In this document: positions 8,453 to 17,464 of the stretch, one piece after another
Layout of the letters: every line of letters starts with the position of its first letter
How positions within the stretch are numbered: position 1 is the first letter of the stretch
Assembly: GCF_001718195.1 (NCBI RefSeq)
Contig: NZ_MCNV01000002.1
Location: 248,001 to 312,000, forward strand
Reading direction: 5' to 3'
Source of the DNA: Paraburkholderia nodosa
GTDB taxonomy: Bacteria; Pseudomonadota; Gammaproteobacteria; Burkholderiales; Burkholderiaceae
Length of the DNA: 64,000 nt
The notes under the pieces: generated by a model
What the model saw: the letters and a program-made list of their open reading frames with translations, nothing else
What the model was told of the DNA's origin: nothing
Databases searched by the model: none
Position numbers and translations under genes: made by a program

Positions 8453-9982
8453 ATGACTTCGAGAGCTTCCCTGTCCGCGCTTGCGCGTGACCTCGCCGCC
8501 GGCACCGTCGTCTTTCTCGTCGCTCTGCCGCTATGCCTCGGCATTGCAAGGGCTTCTGGGGCCGAGCCGTTGGCCGGCCTCGTTTCCGGTATTGTCGGCG
8601 GCATCGTCGTCGCCGCGCTCAGCGGCTCGCGCCTGAGCGTGAGCGGCCCCGCCGCTGGCCTCGTCGTGATCGTCGTGGATGGCATCGCGCGCCTCGGCAG
8701 TTTCTCTGCATTCCTGATTGCCGTGCTGCTCGCCGGTGTGCTGCAGTTCGGCTTTGGCATGCTCAAAGCCGGGCGGCTCGCCTCGTATGTGCCCACACCC
8801 GTCATCAAGGGCATGCTCGCCGCCATTGGCCTGATGCTGGTCATCAAGCAGATCCCGCTCGCGCTCGGACTGACGTCGGGCAACGAGACCGGGTCTCTCA
8901 CTCACGCGCTCGAGTCGATCTCGCCCATCGTATGCATGGTCACTGTGATCTCGCTCGCCATTCTCGCGGGTTGGGAAACACGCGCCTTGCGACGCTTCAC
9001 ATTGGTGCGGCTCGTGCCCGCACCGCTCGTCGTCGTGCTTGCGGGCGTGAGCGCGACGCTGGTTTGTGGCTCGCTCGGCTCGACATTCGCGTTGCCGGTC
9101 GAACAGCGCGTGGCACTGCCTGCCATCGAATCATTCGCGGCCCTCGGCGACGCTCTTCAGTTCGGTGAATTCGAGCTGAGCGTCGCGCGCTTTGCCGACC
9201 CGGAGATCTGGATCGTCGCCCTGACCCTCGCCGTCGTTGCAAGTCTCGAGACGCTGCTGAGCCTCGAAGCGGTCGAACAGATCGACCCGCAGCGGCGCGC
9301 TGCGCCGCCCAACCGTGAACTCAAGGCGCAAGGGGTCGGCAATATCGTCGCCGGGGCGATCGGCGGACTACCCATTACTTCGGTCATCGTGCGCAGCTCG
9401 GCCAACGTGCATGCCGGCGCGCAAAGCCGGCTCTCTGCGATCGTGCACGGCGTGCTGCTACTCGTCAGCGTGTTTGCACTCACCGACGTGATCAACATGA
9501 TTCCGCTCGCGAGTCTTGCGGCCATCCTCATTCACACCGGCCTCAAGCTCGCCAAACCTTCGTTGTTCGTCGCGCTCGCGAAACAAGGCGCGGCGCCGTT
9601 CGCGCCATTCATCGTTACGATCGCCAGCGTGCTCGCCACCGACCTCCTCACGGGGATCATGCTCGGCGTGCTGTGCAGCGCGGGGCTCGCGCTGTGGGCG
9701 AATCTGCATCGGCCGATCGCGCTCGCGCGGCACGACGATCATTTCCTGGTCTCCTTTCGCAAGGACGTATCATTTTTAGGCAAGGTGCCGCTCAAGCAGA
9801 TGCTCGCTCATATCCCGGATCGCGCGACAGTGATTGTCGACACCTCGCGCGCCGATTACATCGATTACGATGTGCGCGAACTGCTCGACCGTTTCATTGC
9901 CGAAGCTCCGTTGCGGTCGATCGCGGTGGAAGTCCGCCATGCGGCAGCCGTGCTACCGCCTGCGACTCGCTCGGGCATTTGA
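8453..9982 (+). CDS. SulP family anion transporter (possible bicarbonate transporter)
   Basis: A 509-residue SLC26/SulP permease. It begins RDLAAGTVVFLVALPLCLGIA, the typical first helix, has about ten or more hydrophobic helices, the family segment LSVSGPAAGLVVIV, and ends with a shortened STAS-like cytoplasmic domain (VPLKQMLAHIPDRATVIVDTSRADYID). SulP proteins carry sulfate, bicarbonate or other anions, usually with sodium or protons. The adjacent carbonic anhydrase gene argues for bicarbonate, as in known SulP-anhydrase pairs; this is inference from context. Confidence 0.88.
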   Translation: MTSRASLSALARDLAAGTVVFLVALPLCLGIARASGAEPLAGLVSGIVGGIVVAALSGSRLSVSGPAAGLVVIVVDGIARLGSFSAFLIAVLLAGVLQFGFGMLKAGRLASYVPTPVIKGMLAAIGLMLVIKQIPLALGLTSGNETGSLTHALESISPIVCMVTVISLAILAGWETRALRRFTLVRLVPAPLVVVLAGVSATLVCGSLGSTFALPVEQRVALPAIESFAALGDALQFGEFELSVARFADPEIWIVALTLAVVASLETLLSLEAVEQIDPQRRAAPPNRELKAQGVGNIVAGAIGGLPITSVIVRSSANVHAGAQSRLSAIVHGVLLLVSVFALTDVINMIPLASLAAILIHTGLKLAKPSLFVALAKQGAAPFAPFIVTIASVLATDLLTGIMLGVLCSAGLALWANLHRPIALARHDDHFLVSFRKDVSFLGKVPLKQMLAHIPDRATVIVDTSRADYIDYDVRELLDRFIAEAPLRSIAVEVRHAAAVLPPATRSGI

Positions 9983-10204
9983 GCGCTCGCCCAGCGATGC
10001 CTGAGGGGTGCATGGCGGACAGCCCGGAACGCGCCATTGGGTTTTGGGTGCTTCCTCGGGAAGCCGACCGCTGCCGCCGAACTGCTTGCTGCCCAGCAGT
10101 GAGAGCGGCGCCATAACCGGCAGGTACGCGCACAGCCACCATGCGGCTATCAGATCCTGTGATCGCCCGATGCCGGGGAAATTCGCGATGGCGACGACTC
10201 ACAC
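9983..10204. other. Convergent intergenic region, possible gene remnant on the minus strand
   Basis: About 220 bases between the SulP stop and the BON-protein stop. On the minus strand one frame reads as a short hydrophobic helix followed by a basic, glycine-rich tail (AAWWLCAYLPVMAPLSLL), but it has no start codon and no homologue I recognise. No clear terminator hairpin with a T-tract is present. Confidence 0.3.
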
Positions 10205-10942
10205 TCAGGCGCGCACCTCGATCCGGTTGACCACACCTCCTACGGTGTCCAGACACCACGCATCCATCTCTGCCCGGCGCCTCTCAGCTTCGGTCGCTAC
10301 ACGCCCCGCAAGCGTAATCCGCTTGCTCTCCACGTTGATTGTGATTTGTTCAGCGTGAACGCGCGGATCGGATTCGAGCACGAGAGCGAGGGCCTCGTGA
10401 ATCTCTTCGTCGCCGTCCGCTTCGGCCGGCACCAACTCCAGCAGATTCGTCACGTCCCGGCACCCGCCGACCCACCACGCGATCACACTTGCGAGCCGTC
10501 GATGCGACAGGCTCATCACCTGGCCCGTCAACGTCACGAGGCCACCTTCCACGGTGACCTCCACAACGCCGCCGCCCTCCTCGCCGGCCTGGTCCATGGT
10601 GCCGCGCAGCATTTCGAGCTGGTCTTTCACGCGCGCACATATCACACAGTTGCGGAACTCCACCGTTCGCAAAATCCGTTCGCAGATCCGCGTGCGCAAC
10701 TCGCCGTCGCCAATCGGCGGCTCAGCGCTGACGCGCAGTCGGTCAATGAGGGGTTCGCCGTCGCTGTAAGTCCGGGTCAACTGAATAAACCGCTTCTTGG
10801 ACGCTATGTCCGGCACTTCGCCTGCAACCGTCAAGGCACCGCTATCGCGGCTGATGTGAATGGGGCAATTGTGGAGTTTCAGGTGCGATTCGTGTTCGAA
10901 CGCCGCCATCACCTGCTTGAGGATCGCATCAGGGCGTTGCAT
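10205..10942 (-). CDS. BON-domain protein
   Basis: A 245-residue cytoplasmic protein with BON-type alpha-beta modules. The first lies near residues 25-60 (GALTVAGEVPDIASKKRF), a second around VTVEGGLVTLTGQVMSLSHRRLA, and a third at the C-terminus (ITINVESKRITLAGRVATEAERRRAEMDAW). BON domains are associated with stress and envelope functions and are common in Burkholderia next to stress genes. ATG 10942 is preferred over the open frame to 11107 because GAGG stands upstream. It is the last gene of the leftward run with glutamine synthetase, 134 bases downstream of it. Confidence 0.75.
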   Translation of the reverse strand: MQRPDAILKQVMAAFEHESHLKLHNCPIHISRDSGALTVAGEVPDIASKKRFIQLTRTYSDGEPLIDRLRVSAEPPIGDGELRTRICERILRTVEFRNCVICARVKDQLEMLRGTMDQAGEEGGGVVEVTVEGGLVTLTGQVMSLSHRRLASVIAWWVGGCRDVTNLLELVPAEADGDEEIHEALALVLESDPRVHAEQITINVESKRITLAGRVATEAERRRAEMDAWCLDTVGGVVNRIEVRA

Positions 10943-11076
10943 GATTTGCCTCGCGCAAAGGGGAACGAAGCAGCCACCTCGATGCCCCGCAGTACAAAAC
11001 GCGTCACGCGAGGCGGGCGCCGCCCAATTCATTATAGTTATTGCGCCCACCCTTCCCCTCAGCGTTGCACGTGTGA

Positions 11077-12576
11077 TCAGACGTCGAAGTACAAATAAAA
11101 CTCCCACGGATGCGGACGCAGCCTGATTGCGTCGATCTCATGCTTGCGCTTGTACTCAAGCCACGTATCGATGACATCTTCAGTGAAGACATCGCCTCTG
11201 CGCAAAAACTCGTTGTCGGCCTCGAGCGCATTCAGCGATTCGTCGAGCGAACCCGGCACCTGACGGACGTCCTTCGCTTTCTCGGGCGGCAGGTCGTAAA
11301 TGTTGACGTCAAGCGGATCGCCTGGGTCTGTCCTGTTTTCGATGCCGTCGAGCCCGGCCATCAGCATCGCTGAGAAGGCGAGATACGCATTGGCCGACGG
11401 ATCGGGACACCGGAACTCGACGCGCCGCGCGTTCGGCGAATCGGAGTACATCGGAATGCGCGCGGCCGCCGAGCGGTTGCGTTGTGACATCGCCAGATTC
11501 ACCGGCGCTTCATATCCGGGCACGAGGCGCTTGTAGGAGTTCGTGGTCGGAGCGCAGAACGCCATCAGCGCTGGCGCATGCTTAAGCAGGCCGCCGATAT
11601 ACCATCGACACATGTCAGACGTAAGCGCCCAGCCATGCGCATCGTAGAACAGATTCTCGTCGTCCTTCCACAGGCTTTGATGGCAGTGCATGCCGCTCGC
11701 ATTGTCGGCGAAGAGCGGCTTCGGCATAAACGTCGCCACCTTGCCGTTCTGGCGCGCGACGTTCTTGCAGATGTACTTGTAGATCATGACGTTGTCGGCC
11801 ATCCGCGTAAGCGTGGAAAACCGCATGTCGATTTCGTTCTGCCCCGCTGTCGCCACCTCGTGGTGATGCACTTCCACCTGCACGCCGGCCTGTTGAAGCA
11901 ACAACACGATCGTCGAGCGGATGTCCTGCAGTGTGTCGTGCGGCGGCGCCGGGAAATATCCTTCCTTGAAGCGAGGCTTGTAACCGAGGTTGCCGCCGCC
12001 ATACGCGCCTTCGTCGCGGCCCGAATTCCAGTCCCCTTCGGCAGATTCGACAAAGAAGTAGCCGCTATGGGCATCCTGGCCAAAACGGATCGAATCGAAT
12101 ATGAAGAACTCGAGCTCGGGCCCGAAATAGCACGTCGTCGCCATGCCGGTCTGCTTCAGGTAGGCTTCGGCCTTCTTCGCGATGTAGCGCGGGTCGCGCG
12201 AGTACGGCTGATGCAACACCGGATCGATCACGTCGCAGATCATCGAGAGTGTGGGCGTTTCGCTCACGTGATCGATGAACGTGGTCGTGGGATCCGGCTT
12301 GAGAAGCATATCGGATTCCTGAATTTCCTGAAATCCGCGGATCGACGAGCCGTCGAAACCGATCCCGTTGGCAAAGAGGTCTTCGTGCACCTCGGGCAGC
12401 GTGATCGAAAAGTGCTGCCAGAGACCGGGCAGATCCGTGAATTTGAGGTCGACGATCTGAATCTTGTGTTCGCGCAGTAGTTCGATAACCTGTTGCGGGT
12501 TATCAGGACGCGCGACACGATAACTGCCGGCGTCGACGGTTACATCGAACGCCGGCGCACCTCGTGGACTGGCCAT
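11077..12576 (-). CDS. glnA: Type I glutamine synthetase
   Basis: A 499-residue ATP-dependent enzyme making glutamine from glutamate and ammonia. The beta-grasp domain has FDGSSIRGF (residues 74-82), the catalytic barrel has GPELEFFIFDS, HHHEVATAGQNEID (237-250) and NRSAAARIP (367-375). Tyr427 in NIYDLPPE is at the position adenylylated in GSI-beta enzymes, so covalent control is possible. The roughly 30-residue N-terminal extension is longer than the usual 470-aa GlnA, so this may be a second paralogue rather than the housekeeping copy. ATG 12576 follows GGGAG. It sits between a small protein gene and a BON gene, downstream of cysteine synthase. Confidence 0.93.
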   Translation of the reverse strand: MASPRGAPAFDVTVDAGSYRVARPDNPQQVIELLREHKIQIVDLKFTDLPGLWQHFSITLPEVHEDLFANGIGFDGSSIRGFQEIQESDMLLKPDPTTTFIDHVSETPTLSMICDVIDPVLHQPYSRDPRYIAKKAEAYLKQTGMATTCYFGPELEFFIFDSIRFGQDAHSGYFFVESAEGDWNSGRDEGAYGGGNLGYKPRFKEGYFPAPPHDTLQDIRSTIVLLLQQAGVQVEVHHHEVATAGQNEIDMRFSTLTRMADNVMIYKYICKNVARQNGKVATFMPKPLFADNASGMHCHQSLWKDDENLFYDAHGWALTSDMCRWYIGGLLKHAPALMAFCAPTTNSYKRLVPGYEAPVNLAMSQRNRSAAARIPMYSDSPNARRVEFRCPDPSANAYLAFSAMLMAGLDGIENRTDPGDPLDVNIYDLPPEKAKDVRQVPGSLDESLNALEADNEFLRRGDVFTEDVIDTWLEYKRKHEIDAIRLRPHPWEFYLYFDV

Positions 12577-12595
12577 GGGGACTCTCCCTGCGCAG

Positions 12596-12799
12596 CTACT
12601 GATCGTGTGCGAGCGCTTCGAGACGGGCGTAGCCCGCGTCTTTCGCCGCGCGCTCCGTCGCAAAGGGCTCTTCGGCGACGAGCGAGCGCCGCACTTCGCG
12701 CGCATCGAAATCGACGAGCGAGATAACCCACACCCAACCGCCGATCTGCTCGGCCGTCTGCACGAATGCGCGCACGTTGCCTTTGTCCTTGGTGCTCAT
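12596..12799 (-). CDS. Small hypothetical protein upstream of glutamine synthetase, 67 aa
   Basis: A 67-residue protein starting MSTKDKGNVRAFVQTAEQIG. A very strong site, GAGGAGGT, stands just upstream of ATG 12799, so it is surely translated. It has a short aromatic/hydrophobic strand (WVWVISLVDFD) and an Ala/Glu-rich C-terminal helix. It ends 19 bases before the glutamine synthetase start, so the two are co-transcribed. I know no function; a role tied to the synthetase is possible but unproven. Confidence 0.72.
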   Translation of the reverse strand: MSTKDKGNVRAFVQTAEQIGGWVWVISLVDFDAREVRRSLVAEEPFATERAAKDAGYARLEALAHDQ

Positions 12800-12860
12800 T
12801 TGACCTCCTCACGAGATAAACACAAGGGGAACATGGGTGACGCCAGACTTGACGGGCAGT

Positions 12861-13835
12861 CTACGCCGGGACCAGGCCCCTTTGTTTCAACCAGTCCAGA
12901 TTGAAAAGGCGGGAGCGGTACAACTCGCCGCCGTCGCACAGCAGTGTGACGATCGTATGCCCCGGCCCCATCTCCCGGGAAAGCCTGACAGCAGCCGCGA
13001 CGTTGATGCCTGTCGAACCGCCGACATAGAGCCCTTCTTCGCGCAGCAATCGGTAGACCATGGTGACGCATGACTGGTCGTCGATCTGATAAGCGTCATC
13101 GATCGGCGTGCCGTCGAGGTTCGCGGTAAGGCGGCTGGAGCCGATCCCCTCGGTAATCGAGCTGCCTTCCGCGTGAATCTCCCCCGTCTTCACGTAACTG
13201 TACAAGCCGCTGCCGTACGGGTCGGCGAGAACGATCCACAGATCGCGGTTCTTCTCCTTCAGGAAGCGGGCCACCCCGGCGAGGGTGCCGCCAGTACCGG
13301 TCGCGCTGACGAACGCATCGACCGTGCCAGCGGTATCGCGCCAGATTTCTGGGCCGGTGGTCTCGTAGTGAGCCTTGCGATTGGCAAGGTTGTCGAACTG
13401 GTTCGCCCAGATCGCGTCGTCCAGTTCCTCCGCGAGCCTTCCGGCGATCTTCTGGTAGTTGTTCGGGTCCTTGTAGGGGGCGGCCGGTACCGGGTGGACT
13501 TCCGCACCCAGGACGCGCAACAGTTCCATTTTCGCGGGAGACTGGGTCTCGGGAATAACGATGACACACCGATAGCCGCGAGCCGCGCAAATATGGGCAA
13601 GGCCGATGCCGGTATTGCCCGCAGTCCCTTCCACTACCGTGCCGCCGGGCCTAAGTTCGCCACGTTGCTCGGCGTCCAGAATAATGGACAGCGCCGCCCG
13701 GTCCTTCACCGAACCACCCGGGTTCATGAATTCGGCCTTACCGAGAATCTCGCAGCCGGTTTCGTCGCTAAGACGAGCGAGCCTGATCAGCGGCGTGTCG
13801 CCTACGCACCCGACAAAACCCGTCCGAACATGCAT
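12861..13835 (-). CDS. cysK: Cysteine synthase, PLP-dependent O-acetylserine sulfhydrylase family
   Basis: A 324-residue fold-type II PLP enzyme. The cofactor lysine lies in NPGGSVKDRAAL; the substrate-binding loop is EGTAGNTGIGLA and the phosphate-binding glycine loop is SATGTGGTLAGVARFL. Expected activity is O-acetylserine plus sulfide to cysteine. The EGTAGNTG form of the loop (where canonical CysK has EPTSGNTG) also occurs in relatives related to cystathionine beta-synthase, so substrate is not settled. It is first in a leftward set with the small protein and glutamine synthetase. Confidence 0.88.
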   Translation of the reverse strand: MHVRTGFVGCVGDTPLIRLARLSDETGCEILGKAEFMNPGGSVKDRAALSIILDAEQRGELRPGGTVVEGTAGNTGIGLAHICAARGYRCVIVIPETQSPAKMELLRVLGAEVHPVPAAPYKDPNNYQKIAGRLAEELDDAIWANQFDNLANRKAHYETTGPEIWRDTAGTVDAFVSATGTGGTLAGVARFLKEKNRDLWIVLADPYGSGLYSYVKTGEIHAEGSSITEGIGSSRLTANLDGTPIDDAYQIDDQSCVTMVYRLLREEGLYVGGSTGINVAAAVRLSREMGPGHTIVTLLCDGGELYRSRLFNLDWLKQRGLVPA

Positions 13836-14003
13836 ATCCTTTCCCCTGCAATCGCAAGCCTGGCATCAGGCCACTCTCACACTGGAAGCATAGGCAAAGA
13901 TCCGGCGCACTTCCCGACGTTTGAGGGCAGTCGGTGAAGATGACCGGGAAGTGGATACGCCGACTCACTTGCAAAAAGCTTGCCAACGATCAGGGCACGC
14001 CGA

Positions 14004-14348
14004 TCACCGCCCGGTCAGTAGCCGAAGGATCTTCTGCACGATGCGTTCGTGCAACTCGAGCGCCTCACCGAGCGTGCTTGCGCCAAAGCTCTCGTTGTCT
14101 TTTCGCGCTTGCATTCCGGCGATGCGCGTCACGAAGAGCGCGGGCTCGGCGGTCCGCGCGTCAGTCACACCGCGAAATCGCGTCGTGACCGTCACGCCGG
14201 ACTCTTCGAGCAGCGTGCGGCGAAAGATCAATTCGTTTTCGGCCATCCAGCGCGACCACTCGCTGCGGTCGAACACCTCAACAGGCCTGTTCTTCGCGTC
14301 GAGGATGTAGAAGCGTTCGCACTGGGGCGGGATCGGGCGGGTTCTCAT
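14004..14348 (-). CDS. Hypothetical protein, 114 aa
   Basis: A 114-residue soluble protein. It begins MRTRPIPPQCERFYILDAKNRPVEV and has beta-rich central sequence (TVTTRFRGVTD) and a C-terminal helix (GEALELHERIVQKILRLL). The motif FYILDAKNRPVEVFDRSEW resembles small conserved proteins common in Burkholderia, but I cannot name a family. It is transcribed apart from the cysteine synthase operon, with its stop 168 bases upstream of that gene's start. Confidence 0.55.
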   Translation of the reverse strand: MRTRPIPPQCERFYILDAKNRPVEVFDRSEWSRWMAENELIFRRTLLEESGVTVTTRFRGVTDARTAEPALFVTRIAGMQARKDNESFGASTLGEALELHERIVQKILRLLTGR

Positions 14349-14669
14349 CTATTCCGATCCGGAAGGTGCGAGCAGGAAGCCGATCGCCTCCCGCCACCGG
14401 CTATCGTCGACGTGGCCAGGCCAGTCGTTATGCTCAGCCGCCTGGGAAAGTAGAGAAAACGTTCCTGCAACATGGCGACGCCTGTCAAATGGATCGGCGC
14501 GCGAAAGCGAGCCTCGGTTCGATTCCCGTGAACAATGCGCCGGTCAGGATCTGTCCGCAACCCGGACTGCCCGATCGTTCGTCTGGAGCACGTGGATCGG
14601 GCGAGCGATGCGCTGTGAAGCGTCCCCATGCGGCATACTCGAGTCCACGATACCCGAAGGCCCAAAGAC
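14349..14669. other. Divergent intergenic region upstream of psuG
   Basis: About 320 bases with no supported gene. It should hold promoters for the hypothetical gene (leftward) and psuG (rightward). A sequence resembling a tRNA T-arm (GGTTCGATTCCC near 14516) has no cloverleaf around it. Confidence 0.45.
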
Positions 14670-15647
14670 ATGGTTGCCGACCTCGCACGCTCCTGGTTGA
14701 CGTTCAGCGCGGCTGTAGCCGCTGCAAAGGCCGCTGGCCGCCCGCTTGTCGCGCTCGAGTCGAGCATCATCGCTCACGGCATGCCCTATCCGGAGAATAT
14801 TCGCACTGCGCGCGAAGTGGAGGCCCTGGTCCGCGCGATGGGAGCCGAACCCGCGACGATTGCACTGATCGGGGGGCGAATTCACATCGGACTTGCTGAC
14901 GACGAACTGGAACTGCTCGGCCGCTCTGAGCATGTACACAAGGTTAGCCGCCGCGACCTGCCGGCCGTGCTGGCCGCCGGCGGGCTCGGTGCCACGACAG
15001 TGGCTGGCACGATGATATGTGCCGCGCTGGCCGGCATCGAGGTCTTCGTCACGGGAGGCATTGGCGGCGTGCACCGGGGCGCGCAGGAAACCTTCGACAT
15101 CTCGGCCGACCTGCAGGAATTGGCAAAGACCTCGGTGGCGGTGGTGTGTGCCGGTGCGAAGTCCGTCCTGGACATCGGGCTCACACTGGAATACCTGGAG
15201 ACTTACGGCGTGCCGGTGCTCAGTTGCGGGCAGGACAATTTCGCGGCGTTCTACACGCGCGATAGCGGCTTTCGCGCGGACTTCCGGCTGGACGACGCAG
15301 CGGACCAGGCGCGCTTCATCCGCACCAAGTGGAACCTGGGCCTCGAGGGCGGCGTAGTGTTGAGCACGCCGGTGCCGGAGGCATCAGCGATGCAGTCCGC
15401 AGAGATCGACGCGCTGACTCAGCAGGCGCTGACTGAGGCCAGGGCACAAGGCATCACAGGTAAGGCCGTGACGCCCTTCCTTCTGTCTCGCATCACGGCA
15501 CTCACGGGTGGACGCAGTCTGGCGACGAACATCGCGATCGTGAAACACAACGCCGAGGTCGGGGCACGACTGGCGCTGGCGTTGGCACACAGGTTGTGCA
15601 CTGGATGTCGCGACGAGCGTTCCATCTCGCAGGGTCAATCGGGCTAG
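14670..15647 (+). CDS. psuG: Pseudouridine-5'-phosphate glycosidase
   Basis: A 325-residue enzyme that reversibly cleaves pseudouridine 5'-phosphate to uracil and ribose 5-phosphate. Hallmarks are ALESSIIAHGMPYPEN near the N-terminus, HKVSRRDLPA, FVTGGIGGVHRGAQETFDIS, and the catalytic-lysine segment CAGAKSVLDIGLTLEYLET. ATG 14670 follows GAAGG nine bases upstream; the frame is open to 14628. No psuK kinase is adjacent. The stop codon overlaps that of the convergent allophanate hydrolase gene. Confidence 0.93.
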   Translation: MVADLARSWLTFSAAVAAAKAAGRPLVALESSIIAHGMPYPENIRTAREVEALVRAMGAEPATIALIGGRIHIGLADDELELLGRSEHVHKVSRRDLPAVLAAGGLGATTVAGTMICAALAGIEVFVTGGIGGVHRGAQETFDISADLQELAKTSVAVVCAGAKSVLDIGLTLEYLETYGVPVLSCGQDNFAAFYTRDSGFRADFRLDDAADQARFIRTKWNLGLEGGVVLSTPVPEASAMQSAEIDALTQQALTEARAQGITGKAVTPFLLSRITALTGGRSLATNIAIVKHNAEVGARLALALAHRLCTGCRDERSISQGQSG

Positions 15648-17446
15648 CGCTCGCTCGCGAGCCATGCACGCCATCCGCCGAATCCGGAGATATCGGTTCC
15701 CGACTTCACGCCATAGGGTTCGCACAAGAAGCCGGTCACCCACGAGCCGTCCGACAATTCGACCTTCCCCAGCACCAGCGGAGACGGCACGGTTGCCATG
15801 AACGAGCCCAACTCGACGCTCGGCATGTCCCAGACTTCGACCGCGATCTCGGAGCCGTTCCCGGCAACTCGCCACAATCCCGGGCGTCGGGTGCCGTCCG
15901 CGGAAGGCGGCAGCGCGGCCAGCCGATAATGGGCAGCCGTATGCGTTACCTGCATGCGTCGCGCGCCTCGCGAAACCAGGTCCTTGTTCAACGGCAGCCC
16001 TTGCATGTGAGCACCGCACACCGCGACGCGAATCCGGTCGTTGGCCGCGACTCGCCTGGCGGAAGGCTCCGGGCGGCTTCCGCCAACACATTCGATGCCA
16101 CTCGCCGTCTGCAACACATCGGCAACCCCCAGCAGATACTGGTCGGTGAACGCGCGGCCAAAGACCGTCACGCCCCACGGGAGCCCGTTCTTCATGAACG
16201 CTGTCGGCGTGGCGACGGCCGCGTAATCGAGCAGATTCATGAAGTTCGTGTAGTAGCCGAGCAATGAGTTCGGCCCAATCGGGTCCTTCTCCAGTTCAGC
16301 GAGCGTCACAGGGCGCGGATACGTCGGCGTCAGCACGAAGTCCAATGAATCGAGCACCGCATCGCAGATCGCCTTCAACGCCTGCAGACGATACTGCGCG
16401 CGAAACAGTTCGACCGCCGTCGCGCCCGGCGCCTTGGCCAGCACGTTCCGAATAACGGGAAGCACGGCGTCTGGCGTCGCTGACATCAACTCTCCGGCCA
16501 CGCTGTAGCGCTCCGCAACCCACGGGCCCTGATAAAGGAGATTCGCGGCCTCGACAAAGGGCTCGAAATCAATCTCCACTGCCTCGCCGCCTGCTGCTTC
16601 CAGACGCGCACGCGCGCTTGCGAACAATTCCGGACTCTCAGCGCATCCCGCGAATTCAAGACGCGCCGGAATCCCAAACCGGAACGACGTAGGCTTGCCG
16701 AACCCGCTTGCCGAGTTCCATTGCGGGTTTCTGCGACTGTATGCATCGCGAACGTCGGTTTGTGCGGTCAATGAGAGAAGCTCACTGGCCTCGCCGGCCG
16801 TTGCCGTGAAGTAGGTCACGCAATCGAGTGTGCGGCAGGCCGGGACGACACCCGCCGTCGACAGGATGCCTTTGGTCGGCTTGAGTCCGATGAGATTGTT
16901 CAGGCCGGCAGGCACACGTCCCGACCCCGCCGTGTCGGTACCGAGCGCGAAACTCGCCACGCCCAATGCAACGGCAAGCGATGAACCCGCGCTGGAACCA
17001 CCCGACGGGTAGTCAGGATGCACGCTGTTGCGGCATTTGCCGTATGGCGAACGCGTGCCGTTCAGACCCGTCGCGAACTGGTCGAGATTGGTCTTCCCGA
17101 TCGGGATGGCGCCAAGCGAAATCAGCTGGCTGACGAGCGTCGCGGACTCCTTTGGCATGTACGCGAAGGCGGGGCACGCGGCGGTCGTTTGGACTCCTGC
17201 AAGGTCGATGTTGTCCTTGATCGCGAACGGGACGCCGTACAACGGCAGACGCTCGAAGTCCTGCTTCTCGAGCCAGTCGAGGTATGGCGCGACTTCGCTT
17301 TCGGTCAGTAGATGAATGAAGAGATTGAACTCCGGATTCAGCGCGCTCGCTTTTCCGAGCAGTTCAGTCACGAGCGTGCGCGGCGTGAGGCGCCCGTCAC
17401 GATACGCGCTGCGAAGCGTGGAAAGCCGCAGATCGAATGTCGGCAT
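15644..17446 (-). CDS. atzF: Allophanate hydrolase
   Basis: A 600-residue amidase-signature enzyme hydrolysing allophanate to ammonia and CO2. The catalytic Ser-Ser-Lys set is visible in KDNIDLAGVQTTAACPAFAY, SGGSSAGSSLAVALG and TDTAGSGRVPAGL. A C-terminal gamma-glutamylcyclotransferase-like allophanate-processing domain follows (about 450-600, ending FGGWRAWLASER), as in full-length AtzF. It is the last gene of the riboswitch operon, 18 bases after the carboxylase, and performs the final nitrogen-releasing step. Confidence 0.93.
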   Translation of the reverse strand: MPTFDLRLSTLRSAYRDGRLTPRTLVTELLGKASALNPEFNLFIHLLTESEVAPYLDWLEKQDFERLPLYGVPFAIKDNIDLAGVQTTAACPAFAYMPKESATLVSQLISLGAIPIGKTNLDQFATGLNGTRSPYGKCRNSVHPDYPSGGSSAGSSLAVALGVASFALGTDTAGSGRVPAGLNNLIGLKPTKGILSTAGVVPACRTLDCVTYFTATAGEASELLSLTAQTDVRDAYSRRNPQWNSASGFGKPTSFRFGIPARLEFAGCAESPELFASARARLEAAGGEAVEIDFEPFVEAANLLYQGPWVAERYSVAGELMSATPDAVLPVIRNVLAKAPGATAVELFRAQYRLQALKAICDAVLDSLDFVLTPTYPRPVTLAELEKDPIGPNSLLGYYTNFMNLLDYAAVATPTAFMKNGLPWGVTVFGRAFTDQYLLGVADVLQTASGIECVGGSRPEPSARRVAANDRIRVAVCGAHMQGLPLNKDLVSRGARRMQVTHTAAHYRLAALPPSADGTRRPGLWRVAGNGSEIAVEVWDMPSVELGSFMATVPSPLVLGKVELSDGSWVTGFLCEPYGVKSGTDISGFGGWRAWLASER

Positions 17447-17464
17447 GGTTTTCTGTCCTTGTAA

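Noticed and set aside
14505..14535. GGTTCGATTCCC resembling a tRNA T-arm
   Set aside because: The surrounding bases do not fold into a cloverleaf; likely chance.
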